Positions 7,200-15,344 of a DNA stretch of 30,369 bases are shown piece after piece. Source of the DNA: a virus; the IMG/VR virus record IMGVR_UViG_3300028382_000002, positions 1-30,369 of that record. The stretch is one strand, 5' to 3'. The notes beneath the pieces are model-generated. The model had not been told where the DNA came from. It did no database searches and saw nothing but the letters and a program-made list of their open reading frames with translations. Numbering within the stretch: position 1 is the first letter of the stretch; the number at the start of each line of letters is the position of its first letter. Made by a program: the position numbers and the translations under genes.

Positions 7200-9311
7200 T
7201 TAGACACCGTAGTTGTCTGTAAAGACACTGCCCGTCACGAACGACGCCTGTTCAGCACGCTGTGTGGCTTCACTGCCACGGCCCTCGATGCTCACGTTAC
7301 TGCGGTTCTCAATCGTGTCCACATACACCGTGCGGTCCAAGTCGCCCATCATCACGCCCTGTTCAGTACCCATGCCACTGCGTTGGCGTTCAAGGTCTTT
7401 CAGGCTGTCACGCAGGTCGTCTACGTTCGTCTTGGCATTGAGTACGTTCGACCCGAGTACACTGAACAGCCCTGTCAACAACAGGACTGGGGCTGCGGCA
7501 GCAACCAAGCCGATGAACGACGCAACAAGTGTCTGGAGAGCACCTGCCAAGTTCACGGCAGCAATGCTCGACCTGAGCGCACTGACCTGGAACGTCGACA
7601 GACTGACCGATGAAGATAGGGCGTTGACCTTCAGGATGATGAACGCCGCCGCTGCCTGAAGGATTTTGCTTCGCCCGAGTGATAGTACCTTGCTGGTGAT
7701 GAACAGTGTGCCTGTCAGCACTAACAGTGACCCCACGAGCCGTCCGAGGATGCGGTCGCCATCACCGAGGATGCCAAACAGGGAGAGCAGTGACGTGCTG
7801 AACGAGACAATCTCAGACAACACGCTCGCAACCACGACGGCCACCTGGCTGATCCCATCACTGAAGTCCACCAGGTCAGGGATTGTCTCACGGATGAGGC
7901 CACCGAAGAAGAACAGTTGTGGCAACACCTGTGCCAGCACGTTCGTCAGTCCACGCAGTATGTCCAGACTCTCAATCGTCTCGCCAAGCCGTGCGAGCAG
8001 TGGGGTTGATGCGTTCGCAATCGCAATCAAGTCCTCCATCGTGCCTGTCACGAACTGTGCAGCAAAGTCTGCAAAGGCGCGTGTCTCTGCACGCAACGTG
8101 AGCAGGCCCTGTGCGCTGGCAGCAAGTTCGTCGAAGAACCCGCCGAGTGCGCCAATCCCATCCTCAATGAGCGGGGCCAGGCGTTGTGACAGGGGACGGA
8201 AGGCTTCGACAAACTCCTCACCGATACCATCAAACAGTGCTTGGAAGTCCTCGGCACTGGGCACTGCTCCACCCGCCTCGTTCTGTGCAGCACCGAGCAG
8301 TCCCAGCCCAACGATGCCTGCCAGTGCACCAGCGGCTCCTGCGGCGGCAACGGCAAGTCCACCTAACCCACCGAGCAATGCAGGCAACGCACCGACGAAC
8401 GTGAGTATCAGCGGCAGGCCTGCCGCAAGCAGGTCGTAGAACGTCGTGAGGCCCACACGCACGTTCATCAACCGATGTTTCAAGAGTGCAAACTGGGCAC
8501 TGTTCTCATCAATTCCTGCCGACAGTGCTTCGAGATTCGTGGTGGCCCCTGGAATCACGTCTGTGAGTTTGCCCAACTTCCCCAGTTGGCGTATGTTGCC
8601 CATGTCTACAGGCCCGTCAACACTTTGGAACTGCGCTGCATCAGCAAACATCTCAGGGTCAAACGCATCGAGGACAACCTCAGCAGGCAGTCGTTCAGCA
8701 ATTGTGTCAACAGGTGCCTGGAAGGGGTTGCCACTGTCTTGCAATGCCATGCCCATGTCCAGGCCACCGCGACGGGTGGTGTCTGATAGCACCTCTCCAA
8801 AGACACCGCCGATGTTTTGCCCAGTTGTCAGTGCACGGCCAGCTGCCAGCCCGCTCAATGCCCCGTCGCCACCACTGTCCTGGTTACTGAGCGTGTCATT
8901 GATCTCACTGATGTTGCTCGCCATGTTCGTGCGGTCGAGCATACCAGGCATGACCGACATGGCACTGCGGGTTTCACGGCCTGTGGTCTGCCCAATCTCG
9001 TCAACCCACTCGTCCATGTTGCGACGGAAAATGTCTTGCAGTGATTCATCAGGGAGATGTGACTGGTCGGACAGTGCATCGGTGTCAGTCGCATCACCGA
9101 TACTCGCAAGCCCATCCAGGCCAGCGGTTGCCGCAAGGTCTGCTTGCAGTTTTCGCAACTGCTGGTCTTGCACGACAACACGGATGCGAATGGGGTCAAG
9201 CGCATCGGCCTGTGTCCCAATTGTTTTCAACAGGCCACTGAGCCGTGTCAAATCATCCGTGAAGCCGTCACGGACGTTTGTTACGAGGTCGAGGTATTCT
9301 GCTTGATACAT
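7200..9311 (-). CDS. Tail tape-measure protein
   Basis: The protein has 703 aa and starts MYQAEYLDLVTNVRDGF. It is mostly helical, with heptad-like stretches at the N-terminus (LRKLQADLAATAG), a long hydrophobic Ala/Gly/Leu segment at about residues 305-345 (LGGLGGLAVAAAGAAGALAG), and further hydrophobic helices to about 620. This is typical of tape-measure proteins, which fill the tail tube and set its length. At about 0.15 nm per residue the tail would be around 105 nm. It lies immediately downstream of the chaperone pair, the near-universal arrangement in tailed viruses. Confidence 0.9.
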   Translation of the reverse strand: MYQAEYLDLVTNVRDGFTDDLTRLSGLLKTIGTQADALDPIRIRVVVQDQQLRKLQADLAATAGLDGLASIGDATDTDALSDQSHLPDESLQDIFRRNMDEWVDEIGQTTGRETRSAMSVMPGMLDRTNMASNISEINDTLSNQDSGGDGALSGLAAGRALTTGQNIGGVFGEVLSDTTRRGGLDMGMALQDSGNPFQAPVDTIAERLPAEVVLDAFDPEMFADAAQFQSVDGPVDMGNIRQLGKLGKLTDVIPGATTNLEALSAGIDENSAQFALLKHRLMNVRVGLTTFYDLLAAGLPLILTFVGALPALLGGLGGLAVAAAGAAGALAGIVGLGLLGAAQNEAGGAVPSAEDFQALFDGIGEEFVEAFRPLSQRLAPLIEDGIGALGGFFDELAASAQGLLTLRAETRAFADFAAQFVTGTMEDLIAIANASTPLLARLGETIESLDILRGLTNVLAQVLPQLFFFGGLIRETIPDLVDFSDGISQVAVVVASVLSEIVSFSTSLLSLFGILGDGDRILGRLVGSLLVLTGTLFITSKVLSLGRSKILQAAAAFIILKVNALSSSVSLSTFQVSALRSSIAAVNLAGALQTLVASFIGLVAAAAPVLLLTGLFSVLGSNVLNAKTNVDDLRDSLKDLERQRSGMGTEQGVMMGDLDRTVYVDTIENRSNVSIEGRGSEATQRAEQASFVTGSVFTDNYGV

Positions 9312-9336
9312 AGGTGGGTGTCAAACACGCCCTGTC

Positions 9337-9663
9337 TCACAGGCCTGATGGCGTCGAGACAGACGATGGTGATGGGGTGTTGCTCCGCGCCTGCTTGCGC
9401 TCGCGTTCACGGTAATGCTTGCCAAGCCGCATGATGGCAAGCCGTTGCACGCGGGTGATGGCACTGGCGTCTCGACACAGGGGCACCTCTGCGTTGTAAT
9501 GGAGCGTGTACGTCTCACGGCCAGCGCGTGACCGCACGAAGCCATCGAGGGCAGCTTCGTGAATTGAGGCAAACTCACCGTCCATCTCCGCGTAATGCTC
9601 CAGTGTGTCCCGTTCCAGTGGCGTCAACGACGGGTCGTCTACTCGTCCCGTGTCGGGTTTCCC
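9337..9663 (-). CDS. Tail assembly chaperone, frameshift extension (GT-like)
   Basis: This frame is open from a stop near 9667 to its own stop at 9337 and has no ATG at its start (TTG at 9627 is the only early alternative). It encodes about 106 aa after the presumed shift: PDTGRVDDPSLTPLERDTLEH and a basic helical C-terminus (RLAIMRLGKHYRERERKQA). It lies between the tail tube and the tape measure, where a -1 frameshift normally fuses it to the preceding chaperone, as in lambda G-GT. The heptamer GGGAAAC at 9657-9663 lies in the right frame. The fusion would be about 212 aa. Confidence 0.75.
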   Translation of the reverse strand, partial: GKPDTGRVDDPSLTPLERDTLEHYAEMDGEFASIHEAALDGFVRSRAGRETYTLHYNAEVPLCRDASAITRVQRLAIMRLGKHYRERERKQARSNTPSPSSVSTPSGL

Positions 9664-9974
9664 GAATCAATGTCCGTGCTTCCAAGCAGTGACATGGATT
9701 CAGCATAGGCGGCCTGCCCGACAATGAACTTGATTGGATACGGCTGTTCCTCAACCTCGGTCTGCATCTCCAGTTCGAGTGCTTCGCGCATCTCGTCACG
9801 GGTGGTGGGCACGAAGTTGAAACGCCGCTCCTGCTCCGTACTGGGCGTGTCGAACGCGGCATCGATATCTGCACTGCTTGGTGTCAGTGCCTCTTTGCCT
9901 GCTTCCATGATGGCCGCAAAGCCATCCTCGCCCATGCTGTCGAGCACGTCAGCCTGCTTTGCCTGGACTTCCAT
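9639..9974 (-). CDS. Tail assembly chaperone (G-like)
   Basis: The protein has 111 aa from ATG 9974 (MEVQAKQADVLDSMGEDG) and ends GNPTRDE. It is acidic and helical and has the size and place of a lambda gpG-type chaperone, which binds the tape measure during tail assembly. The frame stays open upstream for about 20 more codons with protein-like content (NLTAAEEEELRELG) but without ATG, GTG or TTG, so a rare start codon is possible. Near its end lies the slippery heptamer GGGAAAC in the zero frame as G-GGA-AAC. Confidence 0.75.
   Translation of the reverse strand: MEVQAKQADVLDSMGEDGFAAIMEAGKEALTPSSADIDAAFDTPSTEQERRFNFVPTTRDEMREALELEMQTEVEEQPYPIKFIVGQAAYAESMSLLGSTDIDSGNPTRDE
9657..9663 (-). 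promoter_or_regulatory. -1 ribosomal frameshift site G-GGA-AAC
   Basis: On the minus strand the chaperone frame reads TCG-GGA-AAC-CCG, so the heptamer GGGAAAC has the X-XXY-YYZ phase required for simultaneous -1 slippage to GGG-AAA. It lies about 18 bases before the zero-frame stop TAG and 5 bases inside the open -1 frame, which continues to 9337. Lambda uses the closely similar GGGAAAG in the same gene pair. Phase and overlap are read directly; the efficiency and any stimulatory structure are not known. Confidence 0.75.
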
Positions 9975-10078
9975 GCCGAGTTCCCGCAGTTCTTCTTCTT
10001 CGGCAGCGGTCAGGTTACATATCTTGTACTCAAATCAGGTACTCGTGCACTGTGCCTGCGTGTCTGTCACTGCTGGTG

Positions 10079-10516
10079 TTATGCCGATGGCCCGTCGTCG
10101 GACAGACCATCAAGGTCGCCAGCGGCAGTCACACCATCAAGGCCGAGTGACACCACAACGTCACCACCATCCTGTGCCTCAACAGTTACGTCATTCCAGT
10201 ACAGTTCAGACTGGTTCGTGCTCAGACTGCCATCTGCATCCTCGGTCGTCTGGAAGGTGGCGCTGATAGGCGTGTACGGTTCAATGGACCGTGCCAGGTC
10301 AGCCGCCGCCCCATTCAGATGTGCCGAGGCCGTCACCTCGTAGGTGATGTTGCCCAACTGCATTCCCTGTGGCTCATCGTTGCCGACACCGTGTTTGGGG
10401 TCGTTGTCACGACTGTGTGAAACCTCAACACTGTCGAGAATCAACTGGCCCTGCGTGCCACCTGCCTGTTCGTCACCAATCGTCACTTTGAGTTGGCTGT
10501 CAGAAGTAACTCCCAT
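10079..10516 (-). CDS. Tail tube protein
   Basis: The protein has 145 aa, the usual size for a contractile-tail tube protein, and starts MGVTSDSQLKVTIGDEQAGG. It alternates beta strands with short loops (GQLILDSVEVSHSRDND, GNITYEVTASAHLNGAA, ISATFQTTEDADGSLS), consistent with the beta-barrel tube fold. It lies directly after the sheath gene and before the chaperone pair, the classic order FI-FII-chaperone. It would polymerise as hexameric rings inside the sheath to form the DNA channel. Confidence 0.8.
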   Translation of the reverse strand: MGVTSDSQLKVTIGDEQAGGTQGQLILDSVEVSHSRDNDPKHGVGNDEPQGMQLGNITYEVTASAHLNGAAADLARSIEPYTPISATFQTTEDADGSLSTNQSELYWNDVTVEAQDGGDVVVSLGLDGVTAAGDLDGLSDDGPSA

Positions 10517-10538
10517 GTGTACGTACTGTGTGTGCTGT

Positions 10539-11618
10539 TTACACCTCGACGCCGCCCACGGTCACTGTGGAACTGACGTTGAGGTTGACCGTTATCTGCT
10601 TCATTACGTCGACGGGGCTGATGCCCACAAGCAGGTCAACAGCATCGTCGGTGTCACCGAGCGTAGCCCGTGCCGCATACGCATCGCCGCCACCTGCATC
10701 AGACAGGAGCGGTGGGCGGTCGGTGGCAAGATCGTTCAAGAACCCTTCAACGTCTGCCACAAGATTGGCTCGCTGTTCGGGTGTGTTGACGACGTTGCCC
10801 GCATACTCCTTGGCAATCTCTGCCACGCCGAGCGTGACCACATCGACAATCTCTGCCTGGAACACGTCGCCCAAGGCATCCGACGAACTTGCAGTCAGCC
10901 CATCGACAACCTCCTGGTCCTTCGTGACGACGGTGAACTGTTCAACGTCGGCCACGGCAGATGGGCGAAACTCGCTTGTCAGCCCTTCGACAGTGATCTG
11001 GTCGTATGCCAGTGACGCCCCAAGCGGCTTTGTCGCCGCCTGGCCCGCCACGGCCCCGACAAGCCATGCCTGTGTACTGCTCCCATCAAACGTCTCGGTC
11101 GCATACCGTGGTGCAACCTGCACGAGGCGGTGACTGTCCACCGCAGGTGATGCACTGGTCACATCGGTCGCATCGAGCGGTGAACTGGCGGCACTGTCGT
11201 GGAGCGGTGCCCATAGCCGTGTCAATTCCAGGTCAGTCGCAAAGTCCTCGACCACGGTGTGTGCATCAATAATATCCTCCTGTGCGTCACTCGTCAGGAC
11301 GATATACCGTGGGTCGAGTCCGATGGCCGTCTCCGTCGCCGTCGCAATTCCGTCCGTCGCACTCGGGTCGTATGGGACCAGGTACGCATCTGTCGCCCCA
11401 TTCTGCCGTGCGGCCTGGACTGCCAGGGCATCTGTCTCATTATCCACTGCGTCGACCGCCTCCTGTGCCCCGTCAATGAACACAGGGTCCGTGCCAGTTG
11501 CACCAGTTGACGGTGCAAGAAACACGAGGCGGCTGTTGAATCCGACCGACACCTGCGTGTCACGCGGTCGGACATTGACTGTCAGGCCGAGTGGCCCGTC
11601 ATAGGTGCTTACGCTCAT
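10539..11618 (-). CDS. Tail sheath protein
   Basis: The protein has 359 aa and starts MSVSTYDGPLGLTVNVRPRD. Sheath-like features are the small central domain (ATDAYLVPYDPSATDG, DPRYIVLTSDAQEDIIDA), VGAVAGQAATKPLGASLAYD near residues 200-220, which matches the A-G-x-x-A segment of gpFI-type sheaths, and a C-terminal beta arm (KQITVNLNVSSTVTVGG). That segment links neighbouring subunits so the sheath can contract. It overlaps the terminator gene by four bases. Its presence defines the contractile (myovirus) morphology. Confidence 0.9.
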   Translation of the reverse strand: MSVSTYDGPLGLTVNVRPRDTQVSVGFNSRLVFLAPSTGATGTDPVFIDGAQEAVDAVDNETDALAVQAARQNGATDAYLVPYDPSATDGIATATETAIGLDPRYIVLTSDAQEDIIDAHTVVEDFATDLELTRLWAPLHDSAASSPLDATDVTSASPAVDSHRLVQVAPRYATETFDGSSTQAWLVGAVAGQAATKPLGASLAYDQITVEGLTSEFRPSAVADVEQFTVVTKDQEVVDGLTASSSDALGDVFQAEIVDVVTLGVAEIAKEYAGNVVNTPEQRANLVADVEGFLNDLATDRPPLLSDAGGGDAYAARATLGDTDDAVDLLVGISPVDVMKQITVNLNVSSTVTVGGVEV

Positions 11619-12223
11619 GTGTCTGTTGTTGTATCAATCGTTGTGTCAATCAAAACGTCTTGTTCGTCGAGTTCTGTGAGCGGTGCGCCCACTTCCACGC
11701 CGACGTTTCGCATCGTCGGGACAGTGCCGAGAACATACTCATTGTCGTATTCGACGGTGAGCCGATAGCGGTCACCCACGAGGTTATCAGTTGGACTGCC
11801 AATATCCTGACTGCCGTTGGCCTCCAGTGTGTCCACATCGGGGTGCAAGGCATCGAACGTGCTGAACCGCGTGGCAAGCGTGGTGAATCGCTGTTCGAGT
11901 GCCTGATACAACGTGTTGACAGTCCGTTGGCGGCCACCAGCCGCGTGCACGCCAATATCAACTGTCGCCTCCATCTCGCGGCCTGCACGGACAGTTGTCG
12001 TGCCATCAGCGTTCTGCTCGAAGCCAGCCACGTATGCCCCACCACCAAGGCCATTGTTGACAGCCGACTCGAATATCTCAACTGTGTAGGCTGGCACGTC
12101 CGTGTCACCATCACGGTTCGCCAGTCGCACATGGCGCTCGGGATTAGACACACCGATAGCTGTCTCAATCAGGTCCACCAACTCAGCGTGTATCGCATCT
12201 TCAATGTCCTGTTTCGTTGCCAT
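11615..12223 (-). CDS. Tail terminator protein
   Basis: The protein has 202 aa and starts MATKQDIEDAIHAELVDLI. A helix at the start is followed by beta strands (DVPAYTVEIFESAV, ATVDIGVHAAGG) and a second helix (VNTLYQALEQRFTTLATRF), then more strands (YRLTVEYDNEYVLG). This matches the alpha/beta plan of terminators that cap the tube at the head-proximal end. Its place between the gp10-like gene and the sheath is the standard one. No enzymatic motif is expected. The call is mainly by order and secondary-structure pattern. Confidence 0.65.
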   Translation of the reverse strand: MATKQDIEDAIHAELVDLIETAIGVSNPERHVRLANRDGDTDVPAYTVEIFESAVNNGLGGGAYVAGFEQNADGTTTVRAGREMEATVDIGVHAAGGRQRTVNTLYQALEQRFTTLATRFSTFDALHPDVDTLEANGSQDIGSPTDNLVGDRYRLTVEYDNEYVLGTVPTMRNVGVEVGAPLTELDEQDVLIDTTIDTTTDT

Positions 12224-12228
12224 GTGTG

Positions 12229-12828
12229 TCAGAATGTACGGCGAATGGCCTGTCGCACACCGTTGCGGTGGGCACGCTTCAGGTCAGCCTCGTGTGCGTT
12301 CCAGGCAGGCCGCATGTACGGATGGGGGCGTGTTCCAAACGCTGTGATGCTATCAGCAATGGCCGAAGCAAGTGCGTCACGGCTATCGAACTGCCGTGGG
12401 GTGATGCCCTTACGGTCAATCCACTCGCGGATGGCCCCATACGGAGCCACGTCGGGTGCATCGAAGTTGGCCCCACCCATCGGTGACTGGGTAAGCCCAC
12501 GGAGTCCCGTGCCGTACTCAACGTAGGCGGCATACGGTGCATCTGCACGGGCAATGTGCTTGCCGTAACTATCGAGTCGCGTGTCAGTGAAACTGGGTTC
12601 ACTCACCTGGCCGACTCTGCCGCCACGTTGCTCGATGCTCCGAAGGAGCGTGCCCGTCACGACTGACCGATCACCGTACTTGTCAGGGGCCGCCAGTGCC
12701 GCTTTTGCGCTTGCCACGAGTGCTGCTACGGCAACACGCATCTGTGCGTTCACTGCATCTTCGATATTGTCTGGCAGTGATGCAACGTCGCGTGCCGCAC
12801 GGGTGAAGTCATTTGTCATGGTGTCCAC
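12229..12828 (-). CDS. HK97 gp10-like tail completion/neck protein
   Basis: The protein has 199 aa with an ATG at 12828 (a second ATG at 12819 is possible). The HK97_gp10 signature is present: a helical start (ASLPDNIEDAVNAQMRVAV), then DRSVVTGTLLRSIEQ near residues 53-68 and YAAYVEYGTGLRGLTQSP near 100-117, ending with PHPYMRPAWNAHEADLKRA. Members act at the head-tail junction. It is 1 base from the upstream connector gene and 5 from the terminator, as in many tailed viruses. Confidence 0.85.
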   Translation of the reverse strand: MDTMTNDFTRAARDVASLPDNIEDAVNAQMRVAVAALVASAKAALAAPDKYGDRSVVTGTLLRSIEQRGGRVGQVSEPSFTDTRLDSYGKHIARADAPYAAYVEYGTGLRGLTQSPMGGANFDAPDVAPYGAIREWIDRKGITPRQFDSRDALASAIADSITAFGTRPHPYMRPAWNAHEADLKRAHRNGVRQAIRRTF

Positions 12829-12829
12829 C

Positions 12830-13207
12830 TCACAGTGACTCGAAACTCACCCGTTGGAGCGGAAACTGGATGACGGCAGGCCGCTGTGGCGACGGCACCT
12901 TCCGTATCGGCTCCAGCACCTCGTATCGCTTGCCACGCTCCTCGAAGCGGTCACGCACCTGAATGTCAGCATCGGCCACTGCCAGTCCCGACAACTGGCC
13001 CTGTTCGACCTCACCGACGCCCTGTATGTCACGGCCTCCTGTGGCATCGTACAGGTACGCATCAACCGTGACGGCATCTGTCTCGTACTGCTTGCCACCG
13101 CCAGCCAGGTCGTTGTCATGCCCACGGTAGCGGTCAATGGTGTACGGGCGTGCAATTGACCGCACATGCGCTCGCAACGGGCCTGTCGGCACACGACCAC
13201 CAACCAT
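12830..13207 (-). CDS. Head closure/stopper-like connector protein
   Basis: The protein has 125 aa and starts MVGGRVPTGPLRAHVRSIAR. It is beta-rich (DAVTVDAYLYDATGG, RGKRYEVLEPIRKVPSPQ), in line with small barrel-like stopper proteins (SPP1 gp16, HK97 gp7 type). It shares its first base with the last base of the adaptor gene. It lies between the adaptor and the gp10-like protein, where a head-closure factor belongs. The family is inferred from order and size. Confidence 0.65.
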   Translation of the reverse strand: MVGGRVPTGPLRAHVRSIARPYTIDRYRGHDNDLAGGGKQYETDAVTVDAYLYDATGGRDIQGVGEVEQGQLSGLAVADADIQVRDRFEERGKRYEVLEPIRKVPSPQRPAVIQFPLQRVSFESL

Positions 13208-13644
13208 CAGTGACCGTGGCCCCCGATGTAGTCAGTCGTGTTTCGCAGTGTGTAACTGGCCGTCGCATCACTGTTTCGCAAGCCCTCGTTCAGTATCTCG
13301 TTGAATAACTGAAACTGGCTTGATTCTTCCTGCGTGGCCTCGTTCACACGAATCTGCTGGTCGCCCACTGACCAACTACTCACCGAATAGTTCTCCACTT
13401 CAGCCTTGGCGATAATCGCGGTGCACCCAATCAGGGCTTGGCCCAAGGCCGCGTCCCTGAACCACTCGCCTTGCTCTGCGTCCACCCGCGTTGCCATGCG
13501 AAGTTTTGCCAAGCGCACCTTCTTGTCAAGTGTCTGTGCAGGCAGTTCATCAGGTGCGTCTGCATAGCCCGTGAGTGCCCGCACCATCTCGTGCAGCTCG
13601 GCATCAGTCGTCGGGGCATACGACGGTGGCTCAGTCTCACTCAT
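13207..13644 (-). CDS. Head-tail adaptor protein
   Basis: The protein has 145 aa and starts MSETEPPSYAPTTDAELHEM. Helices dominate: residues 13-30 (DAELHEMVRALTG), then TLDKKVRLAKLRMATRVDAE and WFRDAALGQALIGCTAIIAK, followed by a mixed region (YSVSSWSVGDQQIRV). This resembles the helical adaptor proteins that bind the portal (HK97 gp6, SPP1 gp15). It overlaps its upstream neighbour by 8 bases and its downstream neighbour by 1. The adaptor call follows from this fold pattern and from its place just after the capsid genes. Confidence 0.65.
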   Translation of the reverse strand: MSETEPPSYAPTTDAELHEMVRALTGYADAPDELPAQTLDKKVRLAKLRMATRVDAEQGEWFRDAALGQALIGCTAIIAKAEVENYSVSSWSVGDQQIRVNEATQEESSQFQLFNEILNEGLRNSDATASYTLRNTTDYIGGHGH

Positions 13645-14017
13645 CTGTATCAGTCTCGTTGACGCGCTTTGTTAGCTCGCTGACGGCAATCCCGTTATCA
13701 ATCAGGTATCTGTCAACCTCGTTGCTGTTGATCGTCACCTGTTTGTCAGGGTCCAGTGCGCGTGCGTTTGCCCGCGACACCTGGATGTGGTGAGCCTGCC
13801 GTTGGTCGATATTATCGAATTTCTCACTCGTTTCTTCAATTCGCTGTTCCGTGCGCTCCACACGCTCAGGCAGTTCAAACAGCGGTGCCAGTCGGGTTGG
13901 CACACCAAACTTCGGTGCATACACCTGCCACAGCACCCACACAGTGAGTAGCCCAACACCCGCTTCAGGCATATAGACCGAGACGGGTTCGGGCAATCCT
14001 GTCGAAAGCAACATCAT
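13637..14017 (-). CDS. Membrane-anchored coiled-coil protein
   Basis: The protein has 126 aa. A hydrophobic helix at about residues 19-34 (AGVGLLTVWVLWQVYAP) would span a membrane. A charged coiled coil follows (LPERVERTEQRIEETSEKFD), and the C-terminus is polar (EVDRYLIDNGIAVSEL). The gene lies between the major capsid protein and the adaptor and overlaps the adaptor by 8 bases. It has no family I recognise. Possible roles are a minor virion protein or a membrane factor used in release or entry; nothing in the sequence decides between them. Confidence 0.6.
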   Translation of the reverse strand: MMLLSTGLPEPVSVYMPEAGVGLLTVWVLWQVYAPKFGVPTRLAPLFELPERVERTEQRIEETSEKFDNIDQRQAHHIQVSRANARALDPDKQVTINSNEVDRYLIDNGIAVSELTKRVNETDTDE

Positions 14018-14039
14018 GTCACTGCTACACTCACTGTGC

Positions 14040-15101
14040 TTAGTCGAAGATGCTACTGATGTTGGTCAGGCGAATGTAGTCACGGACGTTCGGATAGCGG
14101 TTCTCGGGGTCGAACTTGTGGCTGTACCGCCAGGCATAGTCAACTGCCTCACGGCCACCGCGCTGTGGGTACGGCCCAAACGTCTCGGGTGACGGCATCT
14201 CGCTGAGACGGAACACGGAGTTGCGGTGCACTTCGGCGTCGGGCACGAGTATCAACTCGTCGGTGCCCAGTTCCGTGGTCAGGTCAACGTGCAGTTCATC
14301 CTCCTTGTCGATGCCAGCCACGTTGTTGCCCTCACCACGCGGGATGGTGTGCAGGCGCAGTTCTTCAGGGATGAGCACGTCATCGTTCACGCCACCACGG
14401 GCCTCGCCCATGTTGATGGCCTCACGATAGGTCATGCGGCCCGCAGACTGCGTGCTCTGCTTTTTGTTGAGTGTTGCCAGCGCCTCCTGGCGACCAATCA
14501 TCAGTGCCCAGTTGGGGTCACTGCGCGTGAGCACGTCACCACTGATGCGCTTGTACGCTTCATGGTTGATGATGTTCTCAGGCACCTCGTCGGTGGGCGT
14601 ATCGACGAACTGTGAACAGTCAATGGTGCGCTCGTCAGGAATCTCGTTCTTGAGGCGCTGAATCATGCCCTCACGAACCTGCTGGCCCGTGCGGTTGTCC
14701 TCAAGCCCCTTGAGGAAGTTTGCATCCGCAAGGAAGTCGAACATCTCCAGTGACGCACGCCGCTGGAGTTCCACGTTGGTCACGTCCTCCTCGTCCATGT
14801 ACTCGAAGCCGTGCACGTATCGAACGGTCTTCCACTCCTCACCGTCAATACGGACGGTTTCGACGCCACTGCCACCCGTCTCGCCCATACCCGTGGGGCC
14901 AAACGGCATATCCATCGAACGCGGGTCGACAAACTCCTTGTCCTCACGCTCGACATAGAAGGTGTCCAGGGTAATCGGTTGTACGGCGGCCAGCTCACGG
15001 CGGATGCCAGGACGGTCAAAGTCCCGTCGCTCGAACATGGCATCCTCCTCGGGCGCGAACATCTCAGTGTCTTCGTTCTGATTGCGCGTGCTCGTAGGCA
15101 T
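14040..15101 (-). CDS. Major capsid protein (HK97-fold)
   Basis: The protein has 353 aa and starts MPTSTRNQNEDTEMFAPEED. The pattern fits HK97-fold shell proteins: an N-arm (residues 1-60), an extended loop (RIDGEEWKTVRYVHGFEY), a long spine helix (VELQRRASLEMFDFLADANF), the P/A domain (ALMIGRQEALATLN, DDVLIPEELRLHTIPRG), and a C-terminal region with VPDAEVHRNSVFRLSEMPSP. There is no long cleavable scaffold domain in this gene. It follows the protease/scaffold and decoration genes, the normal order, and would form the icosahedral shell. Confidence 0.85.
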   Translation of the reverse strand: MPTSTRNQNEDTEMFAPEEDAMFERRDFDRPGIRRELAAVQPITLDTFYVEREDKEFVDPRSMDMPFGPTGMGETGGSGVETVRIDGEEWKTVRYVHGFEYMDEEDVTNVELQRRASLEMFDFLADANFLKGLEDNRTGQQVREGMIQRLKNEIPDERTIDCSQFVDTPTDEVPENIINHEAYKRISGDVLTRSDPNWALMIGRQEALATLNKKQSTQSAGRMTYREAINMGEARGGVNDDVLIPEELRLHTIPRGEGNNVAGIDKEDELHVDLTTELGTDELILVPDAEVHRNSVFRLSEMPSPETFGPYPQRGGREAVDYAWRYSHKFDPENRYPNVRDYIRLTNISSIFD

Positions 15102-15145
15102 TGTCTGTGTGATAGATTACTGTATTTGTGTCTCGCACCGTGCAG

Positions 15146-15319
15146 TCAGGCACGGTCGGTACTGCCAACGGACTCGCCCTCGCGGTCGAATACATCCTCA
15201 CCACTCCCCATCATATCGAGAGCGACCGTTGCAGTGTCATCATTCTGGTCACGGTTCGACGTGGGCATGGACATGTCCATCCCCGTTTCCTCCGTCTCGT
15301 CGCCATACTGTCCTGGCAT
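15146..15319 (-). CDS. Small acidic 57-aa protein between decoration and capsid genes
   Basis: The frame starts at ATG 15319 (MPGQYGDETEETGMDMSMP) and ends at TGA 15146-15148. It is Met- and Asp/Glu-rich (NDDTATVALDMMGSGEDVFD). It fills an otherwise unexplained 243-base gap in a region where genes are packed end to end, and its composition matches its neighbours, which argues that it is real. No family is recognised. A capsid-associated or minor virion role is a guess from its position. No clear Shine-Dalgarno sequence precedes it. Confidence 0.55.
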   Translation of the reverse strand: MPGQYGDETEETGMDMSMPTSNRDQNDDTATVALDMMGSGEDVFDREGESVGSTDRA

Positions 15320-15344
15320 CGTAATGTGTGTACTTGAACCAGCC

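Noticed and set aside
7666-8439. Long rightward frames opposite the tape-measure and protease genes
   Set aside because: They are antisense shadows of GC-rich genes, rich in Ser/Pro/Arg, and out of line with the one-directional gene block.
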